Assembly: GCA_032158295.1 (NCBI GenBank) | Contig: CM063258.1 | Coordinates: 16,405,703 to 16,469,702 of the forward strand | Length of the DNA stretch: 64,000 bases | Reading direction: 5' to 3' | Source: Pycnopodia helianthoides | Lineage: Eukaryota > Echinodermata > Asteroidea > Forcipulatida > Asteriidae | Shown here: positions 48,801 through 60,800 of the stretch, one piece after another | Position numbering within the stretch: position 1 is the stretch's first letter | Layout: each line of letters begins with the position of its first letter | The notes under the pieces: generated by a model | Databases searched by the model: none | What the model saw: the letters and a program-made list of their open reading frames with translations, nothing else | What the model was told of the DNA's origin: nothing | Translations under genes and position numbers: made by a program

Positions 48801-51800
48801 TTGGTTTGTTCAATCTCTTGATGACAAATGGAGCACACTTTTTGAAATGTTTAGAACAAACCAACTGGCTCTTTTTAGAAGGAAAAACTATAGTAGTAAA
48901 CTTGCGGGTACAACCATGTATATATAACTCTTTTTTAGGAGAAGTGATGGTTCTGAGAAGAATATTTCAAACAGTATACTCTACTCGTCTTCAGGAGAAT
49001 GACAAATTTTTGTTCTCCTTTAGAAGAGACTTGATGGTGTTCCTTTAATGATATGAGCACCACCATTTGAGGCATCATTTATGTCCGCAGGAAAATATCA
49101 CAGAAAAAACTTAGTTTAACAGATGTTAAATTTGCACCGGGGATAAAGAAGATTATTTGGTTTGACCCTTACACCAATGTGTGTAAAGCACTGTATACTC
49201 GGTACTTAGTGTTGGAGTTTTTTTTCCATCTTAGGTCTTGTGTACAGCATCTTGATCGAGGGAAAGAACTTCCGGTATCCAGGTGTGATGCGGCATCTTG
49301 ATTTCCTTGATCTTGAGGGTAATGTAATCAGTACCTATAGACTGGAGCAAGAGGATCCTCGTAGGTTCGTCTACACTGTGTCAGACATAATCCCGCCTAA
49401 GGGATCGTATTATATTAGAGTGCGTGGTGTGGACGACTATGGCTATGAGTTTCAGCGAATTACTCCCACAACAATTGAGGCTCTAACGCCAGGTAAGTAG
49501 TGGTTGTATTACCGGGAGCTCGTTGAGGCAAACCTGTATTCATATCTTTCTTTGTGTACGAAGGTGTTTTGGACACATTTGTTATTACAGACAAGCACTT
49601 TGAATCACCATTGTTAATTTTTTTGGCCATTGTACATAAAGGCAGTTTTTCGAGTGGACACATTCATTTTTGGCTCTGACTTATGTTCAAGAAGCCAGAT
49701 GGTAAATGGCTTTTTGAACTACCAATAGAGCATTAGCCACAGTCAAACCTCTGAAAAGGCGCTTGGTGAAGTTGAACCATAGAAATACATCTGTCTTCAT
49801 TGAGTCCATTCATACTGCTGCCATTTTTGCCGTATGGCAAATTTAAGTTTTCTCATGTGGTTAATTTTGCCATACAGGCATGTCACATGGTATTGATACC
49901 CTATGTCCACAGCTGACATAGAGGGCGTGCACAGCAGACACTGATGACAATTGAGCTCAGCATTCATTGTGTTCTATTTCTACCTTGGTTGACCCTAAAA
50001 CAAAAGCAGACCAATGTCTGCTGCCACCTAGAATCTGTTGTTCTAGCAACCTGAAACTTACCTCAGTTCTTTGGTTGACGTTCACAGCGCACAACAAAGC
50101 AAAGTAGGGTCAAGTTTAAGGTAGTGGTTGTGAAGTTTCACAGTAAGAATGTATTGTGTAGGAAGACAAACCTGCCTGATCAGGAAATGAAACACATTGG
50201 ATTTAGCATTGGGAATAAAACTAATTCTTCTTCTAATTGCTTTATAAGGTCTCCTGGGTTGTCTAGTATTTCCAATCCCTAAAGCGATGTGGGATGTTGG
50301 CAATTGAAAAAGGAATCTCTGTAATTCCCAGTAGTTCAGGAATAATGAAAGAGCATTTTATAGTCTGGAATTTGTCTGTCAATCAATCAGTAAAGAGCAG
50401 AAAGCTTCCTTTTAATACGGGTGATGAGACCCATTCTATTTGGATTAAAATAAGAAATGAGGGAAGTCAAGTTAGCTTGGAGATAGACGTCACGCTGGCC
50501 TGTTATCACTTGCTGAGGTCAGTGCTCTACCGGTTAAGACATCTTAAGAGTGAGGAAGGTTACGGGTTCGATTCCCCCAAGAGGCGCCTTTGGGTTTCTC
50601 CTGCAGGACTTGAAGTGTACAGTGTCAGTTGTACATCTGTTGTGAAAAAAAACTTGTTTAAAAATTTGTTTATGGTTGATGCAAGAGCTTCATCAATTAA
50701 GATGGAAATGTGATCAGAGTTTGACCTATAGATAATATTTCACTTTTGTCTCCTCTTATTTGATAATTAAATATTTTCTTAAGCGATACTTTGGTTCAAG
50801 TGAAAAGTATTATATTTTCCATATCGCGATTAAATCGCCAATTTTACTCTTTAATTATTTTCAAGTCAAAGTTCTCTTTTAATTGTTATGATGATTCACT
50901 TCCTTTCTTCAAGGTGACAAAGATCTTCTTGTCCATTTTATCTCTGATTTGTTTAGATCCTCCCAAGGTTACCATGGTGCCATGGACACCTGGTTACTAC
51001 GGCGACACATCAGTCATCACTTGTAAAGTGGAGAGTATGATCCCGTTTTCTGTGTTCTGGACCAGAGATGGGAGAGTCATCGGTGAGGCTCTCCAGTTTA
51101 GGTGAGTAGCGTCTTGAATCGGAAATCATAAATTAGAGTTTAGGATGGGGTTGTGTCAATAAGGCTCAATTCCACTAAGTGCCAAAGATTATCTTTGTAA
51201 TAATAATCATAAAAGTGTACATTTGTGCTGTGCTATATGTGATGCTGAATTATCAAATCAAGGGGACCTTGGTAAGAGACAAAGCAACCATAATACAACA
51301 CCTTAAAGGCCCTGTACACTATTGGTAAGATCGAAAAACACAATGTTCACATGATTTAAAGTAAGTAATGGTAGAAAGGGTTCCTTAAAATATTTCTGCC
51401 TAAAATGCTATCGTTTCTGAGAAACGAGTAAAACAATAGTAATTATCGCGCGCGATAATTTGAAAAAAGATCTCTTTTCACTATTTTCTTGTGACCTCGA
51501 TGACCAATTGAGCTCAAACTTTCACAGGTTTGTTTGTTCATGCATATGTTTAATCACAAAAATGTGGACACTGATTTTGAGCTGTTACCAAAAGTGTACA
51601 ATACCTTTAAAAGGTAATGCATATTGCTGCCAGACCATGCCAGAAACACCGAGGCAAACCCCTTCTCTTTATGATAAGTGTTCTAAGTTCTTTAACGTGC
51701 ATTGCACAAAACACGGGACCTGCAGCTGTACGTCCCATCCAAAGGACAAAGCAATTATGGCTGAGTGTCTTGCTTAAGGACACAGGTGTTGCTACTGGGA

Positions 51801-54800
51801 CACAAACGCTGACCCTGAACTTGAATCCGGTGCTGTAGACAGCTTGGCCATCTATTATTGTTATCAAAGTATTTACTGACTGTTTCTCTCGTTGCCATAG
51901 TGATTCTGCTGATGCTACATTTAGAATCCAAGACTCTGTGACAGCAAATGAAGGGTTTTACGGCTGTAATGCGACTAACTCTGAAGGATCAAGGCGGGCA
52001 GAGACCTACCTTGATATCACAGGTAGGTGCTGAGATTGTCATCATCTTCATTTCTAGGCAACTTAAGTGCTTGAGTGGTGGTATCAAAAAATTATAGAGC
52101 GCCGAAGGGACAAGATGGGGAACTCGGGCTGAAATGTGAAATGTTCACTGGATGCCATTTCAGCAAGTAACTCTTTTGATGCAACAATACAGCAGTGCAG
52201 GCAATGGCCATCGCTATCAATGATGTAACAAAACATTTGCTTGCTGAAATGGTGCCCATGTGTATTTCACGCTCCAATGATAGATAGAGCTCCACTTCCC
52301 CATCTTGGGCCTTCGGTGCGCCGTATAATCGTTAGTGGTACCATCAAAAAGCTGAGCATTAATTAAAGGGGGAAGGGGAGAGGGTATGAGGGAAGGGTGG
52401 TTAGAAGGGCCGGAGAGTGGGGGATGGCTTTGAGGAGTGGATGTGGCTCGGAGAAGTACCTCTTGTACAGAGAAATTCCTGTTTGACTGGTGATCTTGGA
52501 TTGAAGTTCAAGTACGTCCCTTTATTTTGAGAACCAAATCATTTGACATTGAACTAGGGACTTCTTATCACCCTCCGGTCTGCCCCTATCCAGGATAAGC
52601 CACTGTTAACCTAAGCTACTTAACACTATCTATAACCAGACAGGACATAAGCTGTCATAACCTAGACAGCCTGCACCTGTTTGCCTTTTCACCTAGTCCC
52701 CTTGACAAATTGCCGTGGGCCATCATCCTTGCCCTGTTTCCTCCAATCAGACCTGTTTGGATAAACGGACAAGGCTAAGGTCAGAGAGTCTGTTGTTTAG
52801 GTCTGCTCAAGCTCTCAAGAGTGTCAGCTTTATCTGTCATCCTGTTCTCTTTACTCCAAGGATCCTCTCCAAGAAATCAGTCATACCATAGAGCTATCAC
52901 ACTGCAAGCACTTTAATTTGCTATTAAGCACAACAGTTTTGCTTAGCAGAAGCTATTAACAGAAACAATTGTAGTGTATTCTGATCCATGCCACACTTCT
53001 TTCAGAAGCCAGTCATACCATGGAGCTAGCACACTGCAAGCACTTCAATTTGCTATTAAGCACAACCGTTTTGCTTAGCAGAAGTTATAAACAGAACAAA
53101 TTGTAGTGTATTCTGACCCATGCCACACTTCTTTCAGCTTATTCCAAACATTTGGAAAACAATATTTTCTGATCAGCATATGTTTGAAATATTGCCCCGA
53201 TGATTAAAACTGCAAAAGAATTTCCTAAGTTAGTTTTTATTTTTAGTTGATGACCCAAGGAAAGGATTTGTTTGTTAAAATTCTAAACCAAACCGACAGA
53301 ATTGCAATTACTAACACTGTAACTCTTAAAGGAACATTACAGAATTGGTTTTTGCTAACAAAACAGTTGCTGGCAGTGTAAGCACTTTATGTAATCCACC
53401 ATATACATAAGCTGACAAACCTGTAGAAGTTTGAGATCGATTGGCCATCTGGGTCACGAGAAAATAGTGAAAAACCGATTACACATTTGCATGAAATCAT
53501 ATAGGTTCAACAAATGAATAAAACGCTCACTGAGCGATAAACTCCAATCGGAAAATTAGTTTATTAATTTCTCATCAAATATGGCATTTCAGACAGAAAT
53601 ATTTCAAGGGATGTTTTCTACTATCATCATCATTAGACGTGTAAGTTTTATGTAAATCTGTGATCAAAAGTATATTTTACAATTACCAATTCTGTAATGT
53701 TCCTTTAACTATTTACTTGCAGAGGCCCCGCCCATTCTTGCCAAGCCTAAGAACATCACGGTGGTACCCGGTACGAATGCCATCCTCTCCTGTACGGTCA
53801 TTTTCAGTGCAGTAGAGTACAACATGACATGGGACCGGCCAAACTCCTTTGTGTCCCTAGCGATCCATAACCGTGTTTCTCAGCTTCAGAATGGTTCACT
53901 TCTGATCAAAAACATCAATCTTGCTGATTCTGGTCTCTACAGATGTATCGCTGCCAACGAAGGCGGCCCATCTTATGAAAACGTCTACTTGTTTGTACAA
54001 GGTAAGTACAATTTAACATTGCTATAACGCCATGGTAACTTATACTTTTCAAACAATTTTTACTACCCCTTTCAACTTTCCTTACAATAAAACTTTGTCT
54101 TTAACCGAACAGAAGGGTAGAAGGAAAGTGTCTTGCTGAAGGTCATAGCAATTCAATTTGAAAAATTGTGTTTAAAGAAAATTCTTAATTGCTTTCTTGG
54201 ATTCTAAAATACCATTCTTTTTGAAGCAACTGACCTAGACTGGTCCCTGTCTTTATCCACAAGGATAAAGACAGGCACTGGTCTTACAAGCCCAATGATT
54301 TCATTGGATAAACCGGCAGTGAAGTAAGCTTTCCATATATCTGTGCTATGATTGGTCCGAGGTGATGTAAATTGTCAACTTGCACTTTCGATCGTCTGCA
54401 TGCAGCGTATGCATAATGTTTGTACATCATGTAATGTTGTTTTATTCACTATGTAATATGTGACCATGTGAATCGACCGAGAATTTCCCTCTGCGTGAAA
54501 AAAGTGCAAGGTCTGGCAACATACGGTCAGGCCGGTATCTGGCGTTATGCTCCAGCCTCGAAATGTCACGTCAGATGTTCAGGCTACAACTGGGCCCAAT
54601 TTCATGGCTCTGCTTACCGCCGAATTCTGCGCTTGCGGTGACCATTCTCCGCTTACTGTTCAAGCGCCGAATTTCTGCGCTAGCGGTGTAAGCGTAGAAT
54701 GCCTAGTAACGTGGAGTACGCACGTGCACAAGCCAAAATTCCCCGCTAACCCGTGAAATACGCTTGACGTAAGCGCGGAATTCCCTGCTTCCGCAAGCGC

Positions 54801-57800
54801 CGATTCTTTGCTTACGGTAAGCAGAGCCATGAAATTGGGCCCTGACCTTCACACAACACTTTTCCAAATAATTTTTCAGAGAAACCTGTTGCACGAATCA
54901 GCGGAGGTAACGTGACATTCACCAGTGGTGATAACTTCACCATGACCTGCACGGCCAGTGGGTTCCCCATCCCCAGGATCAACTGGCTGAAAGATGGGCT
55001 TGAACTCCCCACCATCCCTGGCCTAATCATCGGCCCTGAAGGACAGCTCAACTTCATCAACGCCAGCCCTGATGTCCAGGGAAACTACTCCTGTATCGTC
55101 TCAAACAGCGCTGGGATCTCAGGGATGCTGGCCACTGTCATCTACATAGGTAAGATGAATCAAGACATTATAGGATTTAAAGTTTAAGATAGTGACTTGT
55201 TTAGCCAGTTTTAAATCCCGCTGTCACAGGCCAAGTTTGTATAAGAACCGTTTTTCAACTAGCGGGTTATATTAACTGGTACTCAAGTTCAAAAACATGT
55301 ATTGGGTACCGGGCAACATCGGCCTCTAGTTTTGTGCAAACTTGGCTCTAGTATCTCGAGGGTCAGTTTAGGGCAGAATCATGATGATGGTAATTAATCT
55401 AACATGAAACTCATTATCTATCAATCTTACAGAGAAGCCAGTCATCGCCATGACCACTCATATGAAACTTGCCGCACCCGGTACAGCCTCAACTTTCCTT
55501 TACTGCCCATCGTCTGGTACCCCACCTCCCAAGACCACATGGTACAAAGACGGCCATGATCTCAGCGCCATGAATTTCATCACCATCCACGCCGACGGCT
55601 CGCTGGAGATTTCCTCGGTGCAGGAAATTGATCGAGGGGATTATATCTGCGTGGTGACTAACGATGCAGGGAGTGATTCAGACACAGTTAATCTGGAAGT
55701 TGGAGGTACAGTATGTGACTATCATGTTTAGATCTAAGGTCGAGAATCCGTGCCCCTGAGTCCAAGGTCGGGAAGTCCATTGTGTGCGAAGCGTAATGTT
55801 TTGTGCATAGTGCGTAAAAATGTCCGCCAGGCAATGATCCTACTTCCATATATCTGTATCGCATAAACCTTTCAAAATTAAGAGTTGATTTAATGGATGT
55901 GTCCAGAAAAATAAAATTTGATCGTTCAGTGCCAAAGTGACCATAAATCAGGACTAGGCTCATGGTAGCGTCACTAACAATGCAAGGATAGCATCCATTG
56001 GCTAAATGTTGTCACACCTCACGCCCTATTGGCTAGCTGTGAAACTGAGCAACATTTTTGCATAAAGAGGACTGTAAAACAAAGCGATGTAAACAATTTG
56101 CCCAGGAAAACATAATTACCTTAGTTGCCCAACATTAGTGCACGTATGCACATCATCCCCGCACGGTAAATACCCCTTAAGCTTGTACAATTTTATCTGC
56201 ACTGGGCAGCATGCAAAGCGTGCAAGTAGAAACAAATACAAGTTCGCACTGTGTAAAAAAGCATTTTATGTATAAAATGTGTTCAATGGTGACGGCTAAC
56301 ACACATTGTTTACGAACACATGAAGTCCTGGCCTTACCTCTCCTGCCCTTCTTTGATTTTGGTTTACATGTAGTAGCTCATTAAGTGTAACCAAAATGAT
56401 GGTATCGCTTTCACAGCTCGTCCGACCATCTTGACCATCCCAGTGGACATTGGCGTACAATACGGCCACAATGTGACCATGACTTGTCTAGCTAGAGGCA
56501 CACCACAACCAGAGATCACATGGAGACGTGTCGGAGGCGATCCCATCATCAGTAACCCCAGGATCTCCACTAACAATGACGGAAACCTTCTCATCAGAGG
56601 TAAATAAATGTTAATAATAATAATAATAACTGTATTTATAAAGCGCCTTTTGCCAAAGGATACAAGGCGCTGATATTTTTACCTGCCATGTATTTGGAGA
56701 TACGTTTTTGAAGTATGAGACCTATGCATTTATAGCACAATGTAATGGTATACATGGTGCTGTGGCGCAATATGCTGCCGATCAAACCAGGAACACCGGG
56801 GCGAACCCCTTCTCTTTACGATAAGTGTACTGGGTTCTTTTACGCGCATTACACAACACACAGGACCAACGGCTTTACGTCCCATCCGAAGGACGCAGCA
56901 GTAATGGTTAAGTGTCTTGCTGAAGGACACAAGTGTCACGACTGGGACTCGAACCCACACTCTGCTGATCAGAAAAACCAGAGCTTGAGTCCGGTGTTCT
57001 TATCCGCTCGGCCACGACACGCCTAAATGTCCACAAGTTTGGATTGATAAATCATAACAGGACATTTGTTATGGTTCAAAAAGATGAAAAGTTTATTGTG
57101 TACATTCTTCATGGCATGTGATTCCTCAGGGATTTTTTCTCAACGTCCTTGAGTCTTCAAATTTTCTTGAAAGAAGTAAAGCAGTCATCAACAGGTGAAA
57201 GAAATAATCCACATTGTGTCCGGAGCTGTAGCTTTGTAATTCTGGTGATGCACATAGTCTGAAACCTGAATTGAACCTTGTGGGATGTCATGGGTCTAGA
57301 ATAAGGGGAAACCCAGGCCAGCAAGTTTTCAGAAATTTTCACATTCTGCAAATCTCATCCCTGATTCTTGTCTTTTAGGAGACAATGAGGATAAATCTAT
57401 TTGTTAGAGGTACATGTAAATATTGGATAAATTAATGTTGTCAGACAATGAGTTAGAAAACGCTTCTTTCATGATGACATTTCCTGTCGATTTGTCTAAT
57501 TAGTCAGGTTGGCTCAGTGGTGTCTTTCCCTACCTTTCATCTCTGTGGTCCCTGGTTCAAATCCCACCTCGGACCGGAGTCTTTAATGTGGATTGGGTTT
57601 TCGGTTCTTACCTGATTGCATGGGTTTTCCCCATTTATGGTTTCCCTCCCCACATCTAAAACTGATCATTTCTTCTCGTTCCATAATCATCATTCCGTTA
57701 ATAGTGCTTGCGCTGCTGGATGTGTAATGAAATTAATAAATGAATGATTGGTCATGAAATAAAATACTTGGAAATGATATATTTTCAGAGGGAATCAGGT

Positions 57801-60800
57801 TGGGTATTTACTCTTTTTGTTGTAGATATTGTGCTTGATGACGCAGGTACTTACGTCTGCGTTGCCGTCAACATACATGGTAGAGATGAAGTATCATCAC
57901 AGATTCAAATAACTGGACTCGGTAAGTTGAAGAATTCTCAATTTTAATGAATTTTTTAGAAGATAATTTGTCATTGACGAGTTCCTCTAGGGAGTTTGGT
58001 TGAATTTGCAGTGTCCTGTTAAAATGATCGTTTTCTAACAGGGGACTGGGACAGCGACTTAATAATAATAATAATAACTAGTTCTTATATAGCGCATTTC
58101 ACAACAACGTATCAATGCGCTTTACATTGTGCCCTGGTCATTGGGCAAATAGCATTCCTGTATTCTCTCAGCTCCCTGGGGAGTATACAGCCCTGTGCTT
58201 CCATGGCGCTCCAAAGGCTTTTTCATACACAATATCAACCTCTACCCTCGCAGGTACCCATTTATACCCTGGGTGAAGAGGAGCAATTATAGTAAAGCAT
58301 CTTGCTCAAGGACACAAGTGTCATGACCGGGATTCGAACCCACACCCCGATGACTCGACCACCAGAACTTGAATCCAATGCTCTAAACCACTTGGCCATG
58401 ACACCTTACAATAATAATAGTATTTATAATAATATGACGTAAGCTTGGGCGATACCACGATATTATCGAATATATCGAATATCGAGTCGCATTTTTAAAA
58501 ATCGTGATATCGGTAAATCGCGATATCGTTAAGTATCGCGATGTATTTCCTAGCCGAGACGATCTTGCAACAATAAATCTCCTAGTCGAGCTGATTTGCT
58601 GCAACAAAGAGCTGCAAGTCACAGACCGCGACCGCAAGATTCCCAAACAGATCCGATCCGACGGGGTTTAGTCTTTGAAAAAACCAACATCAAAGCCTTA
58701 GCGATCAGGCGGTCTCACGCAGACGGGTGTTATCACGTGCGCTATCACGTGCGTGTTGCATACGTGCGAGTAGCGTGATCTACTTAGTTATGCACACATA
58801 AAGAACAGTCTGTCATGTGCAGTTAACACATTAAATGTGTGTAAGTGATAGGCCCACATTTTCATACCATAGGTTTAGAGTAAAACCCGAATTAAGAATA
58901 GGTGATTGGAACAACAGTGTCAATGATAAGTCATTCATAGCCACAACTCACACAGTGAGATTTGTAGAAGAATGACTTCATCAAAAATTAATCGCGATAA
59001 TATCGAATATCGCGATATATTCTCGACGATATATCGTGGCTGAAAAAAAAGGGATATTGCCCAAGCTTAATATGACGTTCTTGTAGAGCACATTTCAGTT
59101 CTGGGAGAACTTTTAATGTGCTTTACACACATTATTACCCATGTCACTGGGCCATTAATTTCTTTCCTTAAACCATCTCAGCTCCCTGGGGAGTATACAG
59201 CCTGTGCTGCCGTAGCGCACCAAGCTAAATCAATCACAAGAACCATCTCTGCCCTAACAGGTACCCACTTATCCCTAGGTGAAGAGACCCCTAGGTGAAG
59301 AGAAGCAATTATAGTTAAGTGTCCTGCTCAAGGATAAAAGTGTCATGATAGGGATTCGAACCCACACCCTGATGACTCAGCCACCAGAGCTTGAGTCCGA
59401 TGTTCTAACCACTCGGCCACAACACGCTACATTATATTGGTTTTGGGAACATTGGTTAAGCTTTCTGGAATCATTTTGAAACCAAATTATAGCCACTTTT
59501 AAAAGTGTCTGGATGGAGCGTGAGCAAAAACACTTTTCGGGTGAGAAGATATGACGGAGGTAGGACATGACACAAACAAGATAAGAAATCTTGACAGTGC
59601 AATAAAAGGGAATGATTAATGACAATATTGTAGTTTGTTGATTTTGTTCCAGTGGTGTGTGGTCCCGTGGAATGTTTTGAGTTTGTGGCTTTCTGGCGAT
59701 AATATAAGATCCTTATCCCAATTTGTGATAATAAAATTTTGAAATGTGCTCTTGACAGGAGCTTTTATTTGTACAATTCCTTTTTGCTTTGTTTAGGATA
59801 ATCCAAGTACTTGAATGATTTTGAGCCACATTTTTTTATTGTGATTTGTTTTATGACGAACTGCAGGTACATCTTTGTTTTTGCAGAAAAGGTCAAAATA
59901 TTCAAGTACACGTTTGAAAACCCTTTTCATTTTGAAACTTCCTAATGATGAATTCAATTCAAGTTTATATAAGACAATTCCCTCATGATAAGATGGTTTT
60001 TTCTGAGATTAAAATTTGATTGATGTGTAGTTTGATTTTGTTTTATGAACTGAGCAAATATTTCAAATTTTTTAAAATCTCTCCACCAATTTATTCACCT
60101 CAGTTCGGCCAGATATTTCCGATAGTCCGGATGTCTCTGCTAATGTTGGCACCACAGTCACCCTACCCTGTAACGCGATCATTGGTAACCCAGCTCCTAA
60201 GATCTACTGGTATAAAGAAGGTCGAATCATCCGGCAGGGTAGTCACTTCCGTGTTCTTGACAGCGGCAGTTTAATGATCGTCCCTCTGTTGCTTGACGAT
60301 GCTGGAACATACCGATGTGTCGCTAGTAATGTGGCGGGCAATGACACACTGTATACTCGAGTGACAGTTGATGGTAAGTCAACGATCTCATCAATTTAAC
60401 AAATTACTCCATAATCGGTTTATCTTGGAGCATATCCAGAGGTCAACATTTCTGCGTATCAAAAGTTCATACACCAAATACAGCTTGCCGTCAGGTAACA
60501 TAAAACTCAAGAAGTCAAATTGGGACTTCAAAGTTTTCCTGATAAACACGCGATAAAACGGAATTCTTATCCATTAAGGGTAATAAATCAAGACGAATAA
60601 ATGATCATGGAAAATATCCAGACTTGTGAAATTTTAAGATTGGTTTCTGATTTCAGTATTGTTTATCCACCCCCCTCCTCAACACCCCCACGCTTCTGCC
60701 TCCAAGTGGTCTTGAAAGGATTGTAGAAGCCGACAACAGAGTTGGACTTGGACTTTCAATTGTTGCTCTATACACCCATACCGATTTTCTTTTCTCAAAT

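Noticed and set aside
48683..49048. 121-codon open frame in the intron before exon 6
   Set aside because: No domain, no splice borders, Phe/Leu-rich composition expected by chance.
50294..50713. 139-codon open frame on the + strand
   Set aside because: Its middle part is a tRNA-like, SINE-type sequence (GTTCGATTCC B box near 50565), and the rest has no domain; it lies in a hemicentin intron.
56930..57023. Possible functional tRNA-Leu gene on the minus strand
   Set aside because: It has A and B boxes and a CAA anticodon, but it is continuous with a SINE body and repeat tail shared with other copies, and the acceptor stem pairing is imperfect.
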